From DASXRU01 sp033856235 (GTDB taxonomy: Bacteria; Acidobacteriota; Blastocatellia; Pyrinomonadales; Pyrinomonadaceae), in the NCBI GenBank assembly GCA_033856235.1, contig JAWVFI010000151.1:15707-79706 (forward strand): a stretch of DNA of 64,000 nt, given 5' to 3'. The position numbers were made by a program, and so were the translations under genes. The notes below the pieces were generated by a model, which worked only from the letters and a program-made list of their open reading frames with translations, was not told the DNA's origin and did not search any database. How positions within the stretch are numbered: the stretch's first letter is position 1; every line of letters begins with the position of its first letter. Shown here one piece after another: positions 17,577 to 26,962 of this stretch.

Positions 17577-18212
17577 CTAGCGCATCGCATTCACCCTCAA
17601 CGCCTGATCAATCGCCTGGGTCAATCTTTCTGCGCTGTGTCCGGAGCCATACCCGACCCAATGGTTGACGACATGTCCGTCAGTGTCGATCACCAATGTC
17701 TGAGGGATCGCGTTCCTGCCGTTCATTAATGTGCGGGCTGTCTCGCGGTCGGCCCAACCAATACGGAAACTGAAATTGACATCGCGCACGAACTTTTTCA
17801 CTCGCTGTGAAGCGGTACCCGGATCTTCCGTAGTCAATCCAATGAACTCCACTTCACGTCCGGCATACGCCTTCCGCACTTTCTCGTATTCAGGAACTTC
17901 GCGACGGCACGGACCGCACCAGGAGGCCCACATATTTATCACCAGGACTTTGCCGCGAAAGTCAGCGAACCGGAAAGTTCCCCCTTCCAGCATTTCAATC
18001 TGCCGTTCGCGCAGGCTCTCTGGCAGGGAAATCAACGCCGCAGGCGCAGCCGCAGCTGGTCGCGGTTGAATCTCAGGCTCCGGGTTGACCGGTGGTTGCA
18101 CGGGCGCCGTTAGGGTTGGGAGCCTGGGAATGTCGACTCGTCTTCCTGACTGAGCCGCCACAGCCTGCGCTGCGGCCGCAATGATGAGGAGGGTTAGGAT
18201 TAGTTTATGCAT
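17577..18212 (-). CDS. TlpA-like periplasmic thiol:disulfide oxidoreductase
   Basis: A 211-residue exported thioredoxin-fold protein. The signal peptide (MHKLILTLLIIAAAA) is followed by a Pro-rich linker and an AhpC/TSA-Redoxin domain of the TlpA/ResA type, with the redox motif WASWCGPCRREVPE and the cis-Pro region NAIPQTLVID. Such proteins reduce disulfides in periplasmic partners such as apocytochromes. In-frame ATGs at 18227 and 18260 are possible; 18212 gives the cleanest signal peptide. No cytochrome maturation gene is adjacent. Confidence 0.88.
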   Translation of the reverse strand: MHKLILTLLIIAAAAQAVAAQSGRRVDIPRLPTLTAPVQPPVNPEPEIQPRPAAAAPAALISLPESLRERQIEMLEGGTFRFADFRGKVLVINMWASWCGPCRREVPEYEKVRKAYAGREVEFIGLTTEDPGTASQRVKKFVRDVNFSFRIGWADRETARTLMNGRNAIPQTLVIDTDGHVVNHWVGYGSGHSAERLTQAIDQALRVNAMR

Positions 18213-18308
18213 AACAATCGTCGACATTGTATTCGATCTCTGCTGTGCGAGTGTAGCCATAGCTCGCGAAGGTAGGGCCCTAGTTTTAGTTTCTTTTTCT
18301 ATTTCCTC

Positions 18309-18563
18309 TCCCTCTGGGAGGGGTTAGGGGAGGGCTTGTGACGAGACAAGCCAAACTGTTCCCAACGCGCGGCCTCGATGGCCGCGCGTCATTCTGATAG
18401 TCGCAGCCAGACAATAATCCTGCGGAGTAGATGTTACCGCGGCAATAATTCCTTTGTCGCAGATAAGCATGAAGCGGGGGCGCGCGGCCATCGAGGCCGC
18501 GCGTTTTCCCGGTGATGAAGAAACGCGCCAAGCCCTCCCCCTAACCCCTCCCAAAGGGCGGGG
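18309..18563. repeat. Nested long inverted repeat, 255 bp
   Basis: Outer arms at 18309-18339 and 18529-18563 (CTCCC-GGGAGGGGTTAGGGG type) are inverted copies. Inner 25-base palindromes at 18365-18389 and 18479-18504 (ACGCGCGGCCTCGATGGCCG core) are inverted copies of each other as well. The 512-base gap 18261-18772 holds this element and no gene; reading frames inside are artefacts of its symmetry. Confidence 0.85.
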
Positions 18564-18772
18564 AATAGGAAGATCAAGAAACTAAATCAGGGCACCACCC
18601 GGGCGAAAGCAACATCGGCCTGGCAAAAAACTGGCTGAAGGTGGTCACAACTGGATTGCCTTGCATAAAAAGGCGCTACATCAGTCAGGTGATTCGCCAA
18701 AGGTGGCGGCCCTGAGGCATTATACTGCGTGCTTCCCGACGCATCCTGGCCCGAATATTTTTTCTGCAACAG

Positions 18773-20344
18773 ATGAACATTATTCGATTAATCATTGCGG
18801 GCGCGATGATCACATTGGCGTGTCTGGCGCCGGCAACCGCCAAAACGTGGCGTGGGATTGTTCCTTTACGTGCAAACCGGACGATGGTCGAGGGTCTCCT
18901 TGGTCCGCCCCAATCCGGAACCCGGCACGTTTACGTCACCCCTACTGAAACCGTTCTGGTCACCTACGCCGATCGACCGTGCGCCGGAGGTTGGCAGGTC
19001 CCAATCGATACCGTAATCAGCGTCTCGGTCTCTCCGAAGAGTCCGCTAAAACTATCGGAGGTGCAGCTGGAAGAAACCAAATACGAAAAGCGCAGGGACA
19101 ATCATCTGGAGAGCATCTACTACTATGTTAACCAGAACGAGGGAATCAACTGGACCGTTGACGTCGCACAAGGAATTGTAACGAACGTGGAGTACTACCC
19201 GTCAGCCAGCGACGCTAGTCTCAAATGCTCATCAACACTTCCCGGCTCAAAGCCAGCGACAAAACCCCGAGCCCCTTCCACTCGGACAACCCGAAAGAGT
19301 AAACCCGCACCGACACGCGCGCAGTTCGCGTGTCCCATGCATCCCGACGTGATTTCCTCAAAGCGTGGCTTTTGCCCTCGCTGCCGAATGAGACTGGTGA
19401 GGATCGCAACAACCGCGCCGGAGCCGGCGCCGAGCGGCAGCGCTACGAGTTGGAGCGGACTCTCGACGCGTGAGCGCGTGCAGGAGATGGAGCGGCTTGC
19501 TCCCTCTTACGAGTATATTTGCCCGATGCATCCGGCCGTACACGAAGGCCAACCGGGGTTATGTCCGATCTGTGGAATGCCACTCACGAAAGTGGACCCC
19601 GCGGTGCGCGGTGAGTATGGATTTCTCGTGACAGCGGATCCTCCAAAACCTCGGCCCGGTCAAAATGTCGGACTACAGCTAACAATATCTAATCCTCACT
19701 CGGGAGAACGGGCGAAGGAATACGTTGTTACTCACGAGAAACTTCTGCATTTGTTCATCGTCAGCCAGGACCTCTCGGAGTATCAGCACCTTCATCCCCA
19801 ACTGCTTCCTGATGGCACGTTCTCCATCGAGACGGTTCTGCCAAAAGCGGGCTTGTATAAACTGCATGCGGATTTCTTTCCGATGGGAGGGATGCCGCAA
19901 ATAATTCACCGGGAACTAATGACGGCAGGTCACGCGCCGCGACGTGGACCACGTTTACCAAGGCTGACTCCGGACGCGACGGTCGTCAAAAATCTGGATG
20001 GCATGAGCGTAACTCTTGAACTGGGCGGGCCCTTAGTAGCCGGCACGTTGGTTCCGCTGACTTATCAGTTGGCTGACGCTAAAACTGGCGCGCCTGTGCG
20101 CGACCTCGAACCATATTTGGGGGCTTGGGGTCACACGCTGATCCTGAATACAGATCAGTCCGAGTACCTTCATACACACCCTTCAGAAATGTTGCCCAGC
20201 GGCGCGAACACGGCAAGCTTGCGTGGTGGGCCGAAGGTGGAGTTCAAGGCAATGTTTCCATCTGCCGGGGACTATCGCATCTGGACTCAGTTTCAACGTG
20301 GCGGGAAGGTCACCACGGTTTCGTTCACAGTTAGGGTTAAGTAG
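18773..20344 (+). CDS. Periplasmic protein with two heavy-metal-binding (CPMHP) domains
   Basis: A 523-residue exported protein (signal peptide ending ATAKT). After an N-terminal region of about 150 residues come two short HMBD-type metal-binding motifs: FACPMHPDV...CPRC (about 185-210) and YICPMHPAV...CPICGM (about 245-270). The second carries all expected Cys, Met and His ligands; the first has CPRCRM. Similar motifs occur in CusB-type adaptors and copper ATPases. The C-terminal 250 residues are two beta-rich segments, each with a His-rich centre (EYQHLHPQ and EYLHTHPSE). No efflux pump is adjacent. Copper or silver buffering is an inference. Confidence 0.8.
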   Translation: MNIIRLIIAGAMITLACLAPATAKTWRGIVPLRANRTMVEGLLGPPQSGTRHVYVTPTETVLVTYADRPCAGGWQVPIDTVISVSVSPKSPLKLSEVQLEETKYEKRRDNHLESIYYYVNQNEGINWTVDVAQGIVTNVEYYPSASDASLKCSSTLPGSKPATKPRAPSTRTTRKSKPAPTRAQFACPMHPDVISSKRGFCPRCRMRLVRIATTAPEPAPSGSATSWSGLSTRERVQEMERLAPSYEYICPMHPAVHEGQPGLCPICGMPLTKVDPAVRGEYGFLVTADPPKPRPGQNVGLQLTISNPHSGERAKEYVVTHEKLLHLFIVSQDLSEYQHLHPQLLPDGTFSIETVLPKAGLYKLHADFFPMGGMPQIIHRELMTAGHAPRRGPRLPRLTPDATVVKNLDGMSVTLELGGPLVAGTLVPLTYQLADAKTGAPVRDLEPYLGAWGHTLILNTDQSEYLHTHPSEMLPSGANTASLRGGPKVEFKAMFPSAGDYRIWTQFQRGGKVTTVSFTVRVK

Positions 20345-20372
20345 CACCGCTTGTCTTGCCCCTCGCGCTGCC

Positions 20373-23006
20373 CTATTGCGTGGGAGAGCCTAAAAGTGCG
20401 GCTTCACCCTTGTGGCTCGATAACACTTCGCGCAACTTGCGGCCGAAGTCTACTGCCGTAAAGGGCTTTTGCAGGAAAGCGGTTTCCTCCCGCAGCACTC
20501 CATGGCGAACGATGGCATCATCGGTATAGCCGGACATGTAGAGCGTGTGCATCTCCGGCCGCGTCTGTGCAAGGATTCCGGCGAGTTCCGGCCCGCCCAT
20601 ATTGGGCATGACCACGTCGGTCACCAGCAAATCGATCACGCCGTCGTGTTGGCGCGAGACCTCCAACGCCTCGTCTCCGTTACTGGCGCGCAGCACCCGG
20701 TAGCCATTCATGGTTAGAATTTCTTTGGCGATTTCCCTTACCGACTCTTCGTCCTCTACCAGCAGGACCGTCTCCGTGCCGCGATAGTCAGAAGAAGCGA
20801 GATCGGCGGTTGCGACGTCAGCATCCTGGTCGACGCATGGCAGGTAGATCTTGAAGGTAGTTCCCCGCCCTGGTTCGCTATAAACCCAGACACTGCCGCC
20901 GGACTGCTTGACGATGCCATAGACGGTTGAGAGGCCCAGTCCCGTGCCTTTATCCTTCTCCTTGGTGGTAAAGAACGGTTCAAAAATTCTCGCTTTCAAG
21001 GCTGCGTCCATCCCAAGCCCCGTATCACTCACTGCCAGCATCACGTATGGCCCCGGTTCAATTGAGCGGTGCGTCTGCACGTAAAGCCGGTCGATCAGGA
21101 TATTCGCCGTTTCAATGGTCAGCTTACCTCCGGCCGGCATCGCGTCCCGGGCATTGACCACCAGATTCAACAACACCTGCTCTATCTGGCCCGGATCGGC
21201 CTTCACTACCCCGAGCGCAGGATCCAGTATGGTTGTCATTTCAAGGTGTTCGCCGATCAGTCGTTTCAACATCGTGTCCATATCGCCAACGACTGTGTTC
21301 AGATCCAGGAGTTTGGGTTGCAGGACCTGCCGACGGCTGAAGGCCAGGAGTTGTCTGGTCAAACCGGCGGCTCGATGGCCCGCTTTGCTGATCTGTTCGA
21401 CCTTACGCTGCGAATCTTTGCTCAAGTCGGTGCCGGAGCGCACCAGCAACAAATCGGAATAACCAATGATCACTGCCAGCAGGTTATTGAAATCGTGCGC
21501 CACGCCACCTGCCAACTGCCCGACGGCATCCATCTTCTGCGATTGGCGCAGTTGCTCTTCGCTTTCATGCAAAGCCTCTTCGGCCTGCTTTCGCTCCACA
21601 ATGTTGCGGGAATTTATGACGATCCCGGAAATGTTAGGGTCGTCGAGAAGGTTAGTCATGACCGCTTCCACGTCGATGTATTGGCCATCCTTATGCATCA
21701 GGCGCAGCTCCAATCGGGCGCGCATCCCGGACTTCTCGCAAACGGTTCTGATGGTTGCGCGTGCCGCGGCAAGATCACCAGGATGAACAAACTCGCCCAG
21801 GTTCTTTCCCAATAATTCGGCCATGTTGTAGCCGAAGACACGTTCAACTGATGGGCTCTCGTAGAGGACCTTCCCTTTGGGCTCAATAATGGAAATCACA
21901 TCGGAGGACTCTTCCACCAGCGAGACGAAGCGCGCCTCGGTAGCCTGAGTTGCCCTCTCGGCCAACAAGCGCGAGTTTTCCCGCAAAGCAATGACTTGGC
22001 GCATAACTACAAGCCCGGTAATCACAAAGGCGCCCATGATTAGCCACGTAATCTGATCGTCGTGTTTTTGATCTTTGTAAGCGACGACAAACAATAGACC
22101 GTACGCCAACCCAACTGCTAGATAGGGTAACCACGGAAAGGCCAGGTGCTTGTCTGTGACGCCGGCATTTGGAACTTGCGGGCGCTTCGCACTCCACCAT
22201 TGACAGTGTGCGCTCAGACCCATCAGGAAAAAGCTGAGGATATAAAAGCAGTCGGGCCAGTTGCCTCCTTCGTAGGTCCCTTGCAGCGTTTGATATGAGT
22301 AGCCAAAATCGGCGACGGCATCAAACAGAACGGCTAACATGAGGATGCGCAGCACTCCTCTCATCCTGACGTCGATACCGCGCAGGAACAAAGCCACCAC
22401 CCCAAATAACAAGACCGTATTGCCTACCGGGTAGGCCACCGCCACGACGGTTTCCAGAATGCTGGTATCTTCCGCGAGCGCGATGGGTCGCAGAATCACA
22501 TGCCAGATCACCATTGAAGCGCCAACCATTGCCGTCCCCGCATCAAGCCCGAGCGTCAAACGCGATCTGGCGGAGTGCGCTACCGGAAACGTTAACAATC
22601 CAGCCAGGGCGATGGGGTAGTAAGCAAGGTAGATGGGATCAGCCCACGTTAGCGCCAGGTCCTGGCCGACGCAGATTTCGTAGTAGAACCAAATCAAATT
22701 AGCCGCACAATAAAAACCGAACGAGATTGCCAGAATGGTCCAGGCGCGACGCGTCCGCGCATCGAGACTCGGCTGGCGCGAGGCGCGAAAGGCGAGAATT
22801 GTCATCCCCAGGCTGGCGATTGGTTGGACGATGTCGGTTACCAGCGTCTTGTGTTCCGCGCTGTCGCCACCGAACAACAACCAGAGCAGATATGAAATCG
22901 TCAACAGGGCCAATCCGCTCATCAGGATTCCGCCCCAGTCACGTAGCCAGGCCCCCGGAAAATGAAGCCCGCCTAATTCGATTGCAGTTGGTTGGAAGTT
23001 TCTCAT
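20373..23006 (-). CDS. Hybrid sensor histidine kinase/response regulator
   Basis: An 877-residue membrane signalling protein. Residues 1-340 hold about eight to ten membrane helices of a sensor type not recognised. A PAS domain follows (about 355-475), then HisKA with the phosphoacceptor His in GGVAHDFNNLL (about 504), a HATPase domain with DTGLGMD and GTGLGLSTVYGIV, and a C-terminal receiver (about 740-860) with LLVEDEES and the phospho-Asp in LLVTDVVMPNMGG. There is no output domain, so it must relay to a separate regulator not present here. It starts 54 bases after the beta-barrel gene on the same strand. Confidence 0.93.
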   Translation of the reverse strand: MRNFQPTAIELGGLHFPGAWLRDWGGILMSGLALLTISYLLWLLFGGDSAEHKTLVTDIVQPIASLGMTILAFRASRQPSLDARTRRAWTILAISFGFYCAANLIWFYYEICVGQDLALTWADPIYLAYYPIALAGLLTFPVAHSARSRLTLGLDAGTAMVGASMVIWHVILRPIALAEDTSILETVVAVAYPVGNTVLLFGVVALFLRGIDVRMRGVLRILMLAVLFDAVADFGYSYQTLQGTYEGGNWPDCFYILSFFLMGLSAHCQWWSAKRPQVPNAGVTDKHLAFPWLPYLAVGLAYGLLFVVAYKDQKHDDQITWLIMGAFVITGLVVMRQVIALRENSRLLAERATQATEARFVSLVEESSDVISIIEPKGKVLYESPSVERVFGYNMAELLGKNLGEFVHPGDLAAARATIRTVCEKSGMRARLELRLMHKDGQYIDVEAVMTNLLDDPNISGIVINSRNIVERKQAEEALHESEEQLRQSQKMDAVGQLAGGVAHDFNNLLAVIIGYSDLLLVRSGTDLSKDSQRKVEQISKAGHRAAGLTRQLLAFSRRQVLQPKLLDLNTVVGDMDTMLKRLIGEHLEMTTILDPALGVVKADPGQIEQVLLNLVVNARDAMPAGGKLTIETANILIDRLYVQTHRSIEPGPYVMLAVSDTGLGMDAALKARIFEPFFTTKEKDKGTGLGLSTVYGIVKQSGGSVWVYSEPGRGTTFKIYLPCVDQDADVATADLASSDYRGTETVLLVEDEESVREIAKEILTMNGYRVLRASNGDEALEVSRQHDGVIDLLVTDVVMPNMGGPELAGILAQTRPEMHTLYMSGYTDDAIVRHGVLREETAFLQKPFTAVDFGRKLREVLSSHKGEAALLGSPTQ

Positions 23007-23060
23007 GGGTGAGGCCTGGTCGTTTCCATCTGTCCGGGAAAGCGGTAATTCCGCGGGCTA

Positions 23061-23783
23061 CTAAAAGGTGAAGCCATAATATGCCCCCAGCGCATTGTTG
23101 CCGCGACCATGGTTGCCCACGTTGTAGCCAAGGTAGAGAGCGTTTTTCGGCGTAAGCGTAATGCCGACACCAGCTGCCAGGTATCCCAGGTCATTCCTTC
23201 CGCTGGTCCAGTCTGTAATGAATGTGAGGCGACTGTTTACTGGCTGCTCGTAACCCACGAGTGATCCGTATTTGCTGGTGCCCGGCTCAGCACTGGCCAC
23301 CAGCAGATATGCACCACCAGTTAGGCGTGGACCAAAGCTCCCGGCAAATTTCTTGCTACCGACGGCATATAAGAAGCCGCTGGTGCTGCCGGCGCTTCGG
23401 TGAGTTAAAGGCAGTGAAACAAGAACACCTGCAGCGGCGGACAGTCCCTTTCCTTCATCGTTGTAAAACTGCCACTTGAAATTTGGCTCGACGACGATCG
23501 GCTCGGGTGACTCGCTGCTGCGGGTGTAATAGACGTTCATTCCAATCTCAGTTCGCCGGTGTAACCCGTACACCACGCGGCCGCCATAGAGCTGGTAACC
23601 ATCCTTTTGGTAAGGCGCGAGGTGGCTGACGAAATCGCCCTCGACATAGATCCGCTTTGGGGAAACAACATCTGTCGATGGAGTGTTAAAGACCGTGGAT
23701 TGTCCCTGCGCAATTTCGCCGGAGATCAAGAGGGCCAGCCATAAGGTGAGGGCGTGCCCAAGGTATCGTCTGGTGATCATCAT
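23061..23783 (-). CDS. Predicted outer-membrane beta-barrel protein
   Basis: A 240-residue protein with a signal peptide ending near IAQGQS. The mature part alternates hydrophobic and polar residues in short strands separated by Gly/Asn-rich turns and ends in Phe (AYYGFTF), typical of outer-membrane barrels. ATG 23783 has AAAGGAAAC just upstream; the longer frame to 23948 lacks family features. It lies directly upstream of the histidine kinase gene, so the two could be co-transcribed. The ligand is unknown. Confidence 0.75.
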   Translation of the reverse strand: MMITRRYLGHALTLWLALLISGEIAQGQSTVFNTPSTDVVSPKRIYVEGDFVSHLAPYQKDGYQLYGGRVVYGLHRRTEIGMNVYYTRSSESPEPIVVEPNFKWQFYNDEGKGLSAAAGVLVSLPLTHRSAGSTSGFLYAVGSKKFAGSFGPRLTGGAYLLVASAEPGTSKYGSLVGYEQPVNSRLTFITDWTSGRNDLGYLAAGVGITLTPKNALYLGYNVGNHGRGNNALGAYYGFTF

Positions 23784-24245
23784 TGTTTCCTTTGCAGAAG
23801 GAGAGTTTTTGGCCGCTGACCCCGACGCGTCGCTGAGCGAAAATGGTCTGCGGCTAATAGCCACATCAACGCGAGGACGCCAAGGCAGATCGCCACATGG
23901 CGGAGTCATGCCCCCTGTTTCAGCGGCCCACCAGGTGGTCAATGGCATTTTCTATGCCTTGAGAAAGTAGGGCTGGAGACTCTGAACGTCGCTCTGGAAA
24001 ACGGCTGAAATAGTCCAACCCTGCGTCGGTGGGCTACTATCAGTCTTCCCGGCTAACAGAGTGACAAGCTATTCTTTGGGAACCCACTTCGCGTAGTCTG
24101 CGATGATTGAAGCTAACGCCATTGATGAGGCCGCCGGCATCGCCAGCCAAATTCCGTTGGCCGGCATGGGCACAGTGGAAGTCCGTCCGGCGCGGTGAGA
24201 GCGGATGAAGGGCAAACAGAAACGCAAGCAAAAGGAGCCAACCCG
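23784..24245. other. Intergenic region without a recognised gene
   Basis: About 460 bases separate the divergent beta-barrel and DinB genes. Open frames here are short and lack a ribosome site. No terminator, tRNA or repeat of the families listed elsewhere was seen. It must contain both divergent promoters. Confidence 0.4.
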
Positions 24246-24776
24246 ATGAACACTATCAAATCGCTGACCTCAGAGTTTGAGCACGAAGCGCAAACCACGC
24301 GCAAGCACCTGGAAAGGCTTTCGGACAACAAGTTCGCGTGGCAGCCTCACAAGAAGTCTTTTACCTTGCAAGGGCTGGCCTCGCACATCGTGGAGTGCCT
24401 CAGTTGGACGGATGCGATATTCAACAGTGACGAATTCAACTTTGACCCTGCCACCTACAAGCCCTACCAGGCAGCGTCCGTGGCTGATATGCTCAAGGCT
24501 TTTGACGAGCACGTTGCCAGCGGCAAACAAGCGCTGGCGGGCGCCGACGAAGCGGCCTTGATGAAACCCTGGAGCTTGAAAATCATGGGCAACTCGCAGT
24601 TCGAAAAACCCAAAGCGGAGGTATTACGAGATTTTGTTTTGAGCCACATCATTCATCACCGCGGCCAGTTATCGGTTTATGAGCGACTGCTCGAAATCCC
24701 GGTGCCCGGATCCTACGGCCCGTCCGCAGATGAGCCACCCCCCGGGGTCGATGTAAGCAAATGTGATTCGTATTAG
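24246..24776 (+). CDS. DinB-family protein
   Basis: A 176-residue four-helix-bundle protein of the DinB/YfiT superfamily. The expected metal-binding histidines are readable: one in LASHIVECLSW and two in SHIIHHRGQLSVYERL. Family members include thiol transferases (bacillithiol or mycothiol dependent), but most are uncharacterised. The ATG at 24246 has AAGGAG nine bases upstream; the longer frame from 24195 would bury that site. It opens a rightward run of small single-domain genes (24.2-27.7 kb). A second DinB gene closes the cluster on the other strand. Confidence 0.88.
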   Translation: MNTIKSLTSEFEHEAQTTRKHLERLSDNKFAWQPHKKSFTLQGLASHIVECLSWTDAIFNSDEFNFDPATYKPYQAASVADMLKAFDEHVASGKQALAGADEAALMKPWSLKIMGNSQFEKPKAEVLRDFVLSHIIHHRGQLSVYERLLEIPVPGSYGPSADEPPPGVDVSKCDSY

Positions 24777-24916
24777 TCCGTGAGGTCGTCTGATTTCGTG
24801 CCCCGTGTGACAATTCCCGCCACACGATTCGAAAACCTTACGAAATGAATTCTTGAGCAAAGCCGATCCATCTCTCGACCGGATCATGTAATTGTCACAA
24901 CTAATGAGGTAGGACG

Positions 24917-25297
24917 ATGAACATTCTAAAAGCCATCGGAGCCATCCTGGCGGGCATGGTCTTTATTGTTGTCACCCACACCGCGACAGATTTCGTGCTG
25001 GAGGCGCTGGGTATTTTTCCGCCACCGCAACAGGGGTTGCACATAACGTGGATGGCAGTTTTAGCGACTGTCTATCGCACGCTTTTTACGGTAGCCGGCG
25101 GGTACGTCACTGCTGCGCTGGCGCCACCACCACGAATGCGATATGTATCGATTCTTGGATTACTGGGCCTGGTAATGGGCACTGTGGGCGCGATCATAAC
25201 GATTCCCATGAAGCTTGGACCAACCTGGTATCCGATCGCGCTGGCGGTGCTGGCCCTGCCTTCGGTGTGGCTGGGCGGAAAAATGAAAACCAAATGA
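24917..25297 (+). CDS. Small integral membrane protein
   Basis: A 126-residue hydrophobic protein with about four membrane helices (about 5-25, 42-62, 72-92 and 100-118). No domain is recognised. The ATG follows GAGGTAGGACG. It ends 9 bases before the next VOC gene, so the two are likely co-transcribed. Confidence 0.75.
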   Translation: MNILKAIGAILAGMVFIVVTHTATDFVLEALGIFPPPQQGLHITWMAVLATVYRTLFTVAGGYVTAALAPPPRMRYVSILGLLGLVMGTVGAIITIPMKLGPTWYPIALAVLALPSVWLGGKMKTK

Positions 25298-25306
25298 AGA
25301 GGAAAC

Positions 25307-25798
25307 ATGATGCAAAAGATAACGCCATTTTTATGGTTCGATGACCAGGCCGAAGAGGCCGCGAACTTTTACGTATCGATTTTCAAGAATTCCCGCATGG
25401 GTGCGATTGCCCGTTATGACGAAGAGGCTGCGGCAGCTTCCGGCAGGCCAGCCGGCTCGGTCATGGTGGTTGATTTCGTCATCGAGGGACAGGAATTCGC
25501 GGCGCTAAACGGAGGGCCGAACTTCAAGTTCACAGAAGCCGTGTCGTTCGTGGTGAACTGCGAAACTCAGGAAGAAGTGGACGACTTTTGGACGAAGCTG
25601 ACCGCAGACGGCGGCCAGGAATCGCAATGCGGCTGGCTTAAAGACAAGTTTGGTTTGTCCTGGCAGATCACCCCGACTGTGCTGACCCGAATGATAAAGG
25701 ATAAAGATCCTGCCAAATCAAAACGAGTCATGCACGCCATGATGCAAATGAAAAAACTCGACATTGCGACATTGCAGCGAGCGTACGACGGGAAATAG
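25307..25798 (+). CDS. VOC-superfamily protein (PhnB/3-demethylubiquinone-like)
   Basis: A 163-residue glyoxalase-fold protein of the group called PhnB or 3-demethylubiquinone-9 3-methyltransferase-like. Typical blocks are ITPFLWFDDQAEEAANFY at the start, VMVVDFVIEGQEFAALNGGP in the middle and GWLKDKFGLSWQITP near the end. Despite the database name, methyltransferase activity is not expected for this fold. Two ATGs lie in tandem (25307 and 25310) after GAAGAGGAAAC. The catalytic role is unknown. Confidence 0.88.
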   Translation: MMQKITPFLWFDDQAEEAANFYVSIFKNSRMGAIARYDEEAAAASGRPAGSVMVVDFVIEGQEFAALNGGPNFKFTEAVSFVVNCETQEEVDDFWTKLTADGGQESQCGWLKDKFGLSWQITPTVLTRMIKDKDPAKSKRVMHAMMQMKKLDIATLQRAYDGK

Positions 25799-25872
25799 GA
25801 AGTAGAGGGCTGCCAGCCAACTGATCTGCACAATCGGGGAGATTCTGAACCAAATAACTAGAGGAGACAGAG

Positions 25873-26295
25873 ATGCGATTCATGGTTATTGTAAAAGCAA
25901 GCAAAGATTCCGAGGCCGGCGTGATGCCCACCGAAAAAATGCTGACCGAAATGGGAAAGTTTAATGAAGAGCTGGTGAAAGCCGGAGTAATGCTCGCCGG
26001 CGAAGGATTGCAACCCAGCTCAAAAGGCGTCCGCGTCAAGTTTTCGGGCGGCAACCGGATAGTGACTGACGGGCCATTTGCCGAAACGAGGGAGTTGATC
26101 GCCGGATACTGGTTGTGGCAAGTCAAGTCCAAAGACGAAGCCATCGAATGGTTGAAACGCGCGCCCTTCGATGATGATACTGAGTTAGAACTTCGCCAGG
26201 TCTTCGAGGCCGAAGATTTCGGGGCTGAGTTCACCCCGGAGGCCCGCGCACAGGAAGAGCGTTTGCGCGCAGAGATTGAGGCGAAGCAGAAATAA
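25873..26295 (+). CDS. YCII-related (DGPF) domain protein
   Basis: A 140-residue protein of the YCII family, with MRFMVIVKASKDSEAG at the start and the signature TDGPFAETRELIAGYW. A C-terminal helix rich in Glu and Arg follows. These proteins often sit beside ECF sigma factors of the SigJ/ECF41 type together with VOC, DoxX and SnoaL-like genes, which fits its neighbours. No sigma factor is found here. The ATG follows AGAGGAGACAGAG, an excellent ribosome site. Confidence 0.9.
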   Translation: MRFMVIVKASKDSEAGVMPTEKMLTEMGKFNEELVKAGVMLAGEGLQPSSKGVRVKFSGGNRIVTDGPFAETRELIAGYWLWQVKSKDEAIEWLKRAPFDDDTELELRQVFEAEDFGAEFTPEARAQEERLRAEIEAKQK

Positions 26296-26308
26296 CGGAA
26301 CTAAAGCG

Positions 26309-26394
26309 GCAAGCTAAAGCTCGAACTCTATGCGCCTGCGAACCAGGATTGAGCGACGATAAGACAGGCGTATAGAGTACAAACTTTAGTTTGC
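26309..26394. repeat. Paired palindromic repeat, family 1
   Basis: Inverted arms at 26309-26338 (GCAAGCTAAAGCTCGAACTC...) and 26365-26394 (...GAGTACAAACTTTAGTTTGC) match over about 25 of 30 bases. It fills the 136-base gap between the YCII and second VOC genes, within what would otherwise be one transcription unit. Confidence 0.85.
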
Positions 26395-26431
26395 TCAGTT
26401 TCCCGTTAAGAACCGACAAAGGAGAGCAATC

Positions 26432-26842
26432 ATGCAAGTGACTCCATATCTTTTATTCAATGGCCGGTGCGCGGAAGCGTTTAAGTTTTACGAGAGGATT
26501 CTGGGAGGACACATCGAAGGGATGACGGCCCACACGGGATCTCCGGCAGAGGGTCAGGTGCCCGCCGAATGGCGCGAGAAGATCCTTCACGCGCGCATGA
26601 CCATCGGCGACACCGTGTTGCTGGCTTCTGACGCACCGCCGGGGCATTACGAAAAACCCGCCGGCTTCTCGGTTTCCATCCAGCTCAAGGATCCTGAAGA
26701 GGCGGAACGAATCTTCCACGCCCTCGCGGAAAATGGTACCGTTCGCATGCCAATTCAGGAGACTTTCTGGTCACCGCGCTTCGGGATGCTGGTTGACGAA
26801 TTCGACATCCCGTGGATGATTAACTGCCTGCGGGAACACTAG
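26432..26842 (+). CDS. VOC-superfamily protein (PhnB-like)
   Basis: A 136-residue glyoxalase-fold protein, distinct from the one at 25.3 kb but of the same broad group. It has MQVTPYLLFNGRCAEAFKFYE at the start, the HARMTIGDTVLLASD strand pair and FWSPRFGMLVDEFDIPWMINC at the end. The ATG follows AAAGGAGAGC by a few bases. The two VOC genes of the cluster are not close paralogues. Confidence 0.9.
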   Translation: MQVTPYLLFNGRCAEAFKFYERILGGHIEGMTAHTGSPAEGQVPAEWREKILHARMTIGDTVLLASDAPPGHYEKPAGFSVSIQLKDPEEAERIFHALAENGTVRMPIQETFWSPRFGMLVDEFDIPWMINCLREH

Positions 26843-26962
26843 AATCGTTTGTCCCGGCTGCGCGAGTGCTTGGCGCAGCTTCAGCCGGTAATTCCTTTCG
26901 GAAACTCGCGGCTGATTGCCATCCTAAATTAAGCTTTGTCATCAGCCTGAGGAGTCTCAACC

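Noticed and set aside
18286..18554. Overlapping open frames in the nested inverted repeat
   Set aside because: They are translations of the palindrome; both strands give similar peptides because of its symmetry.
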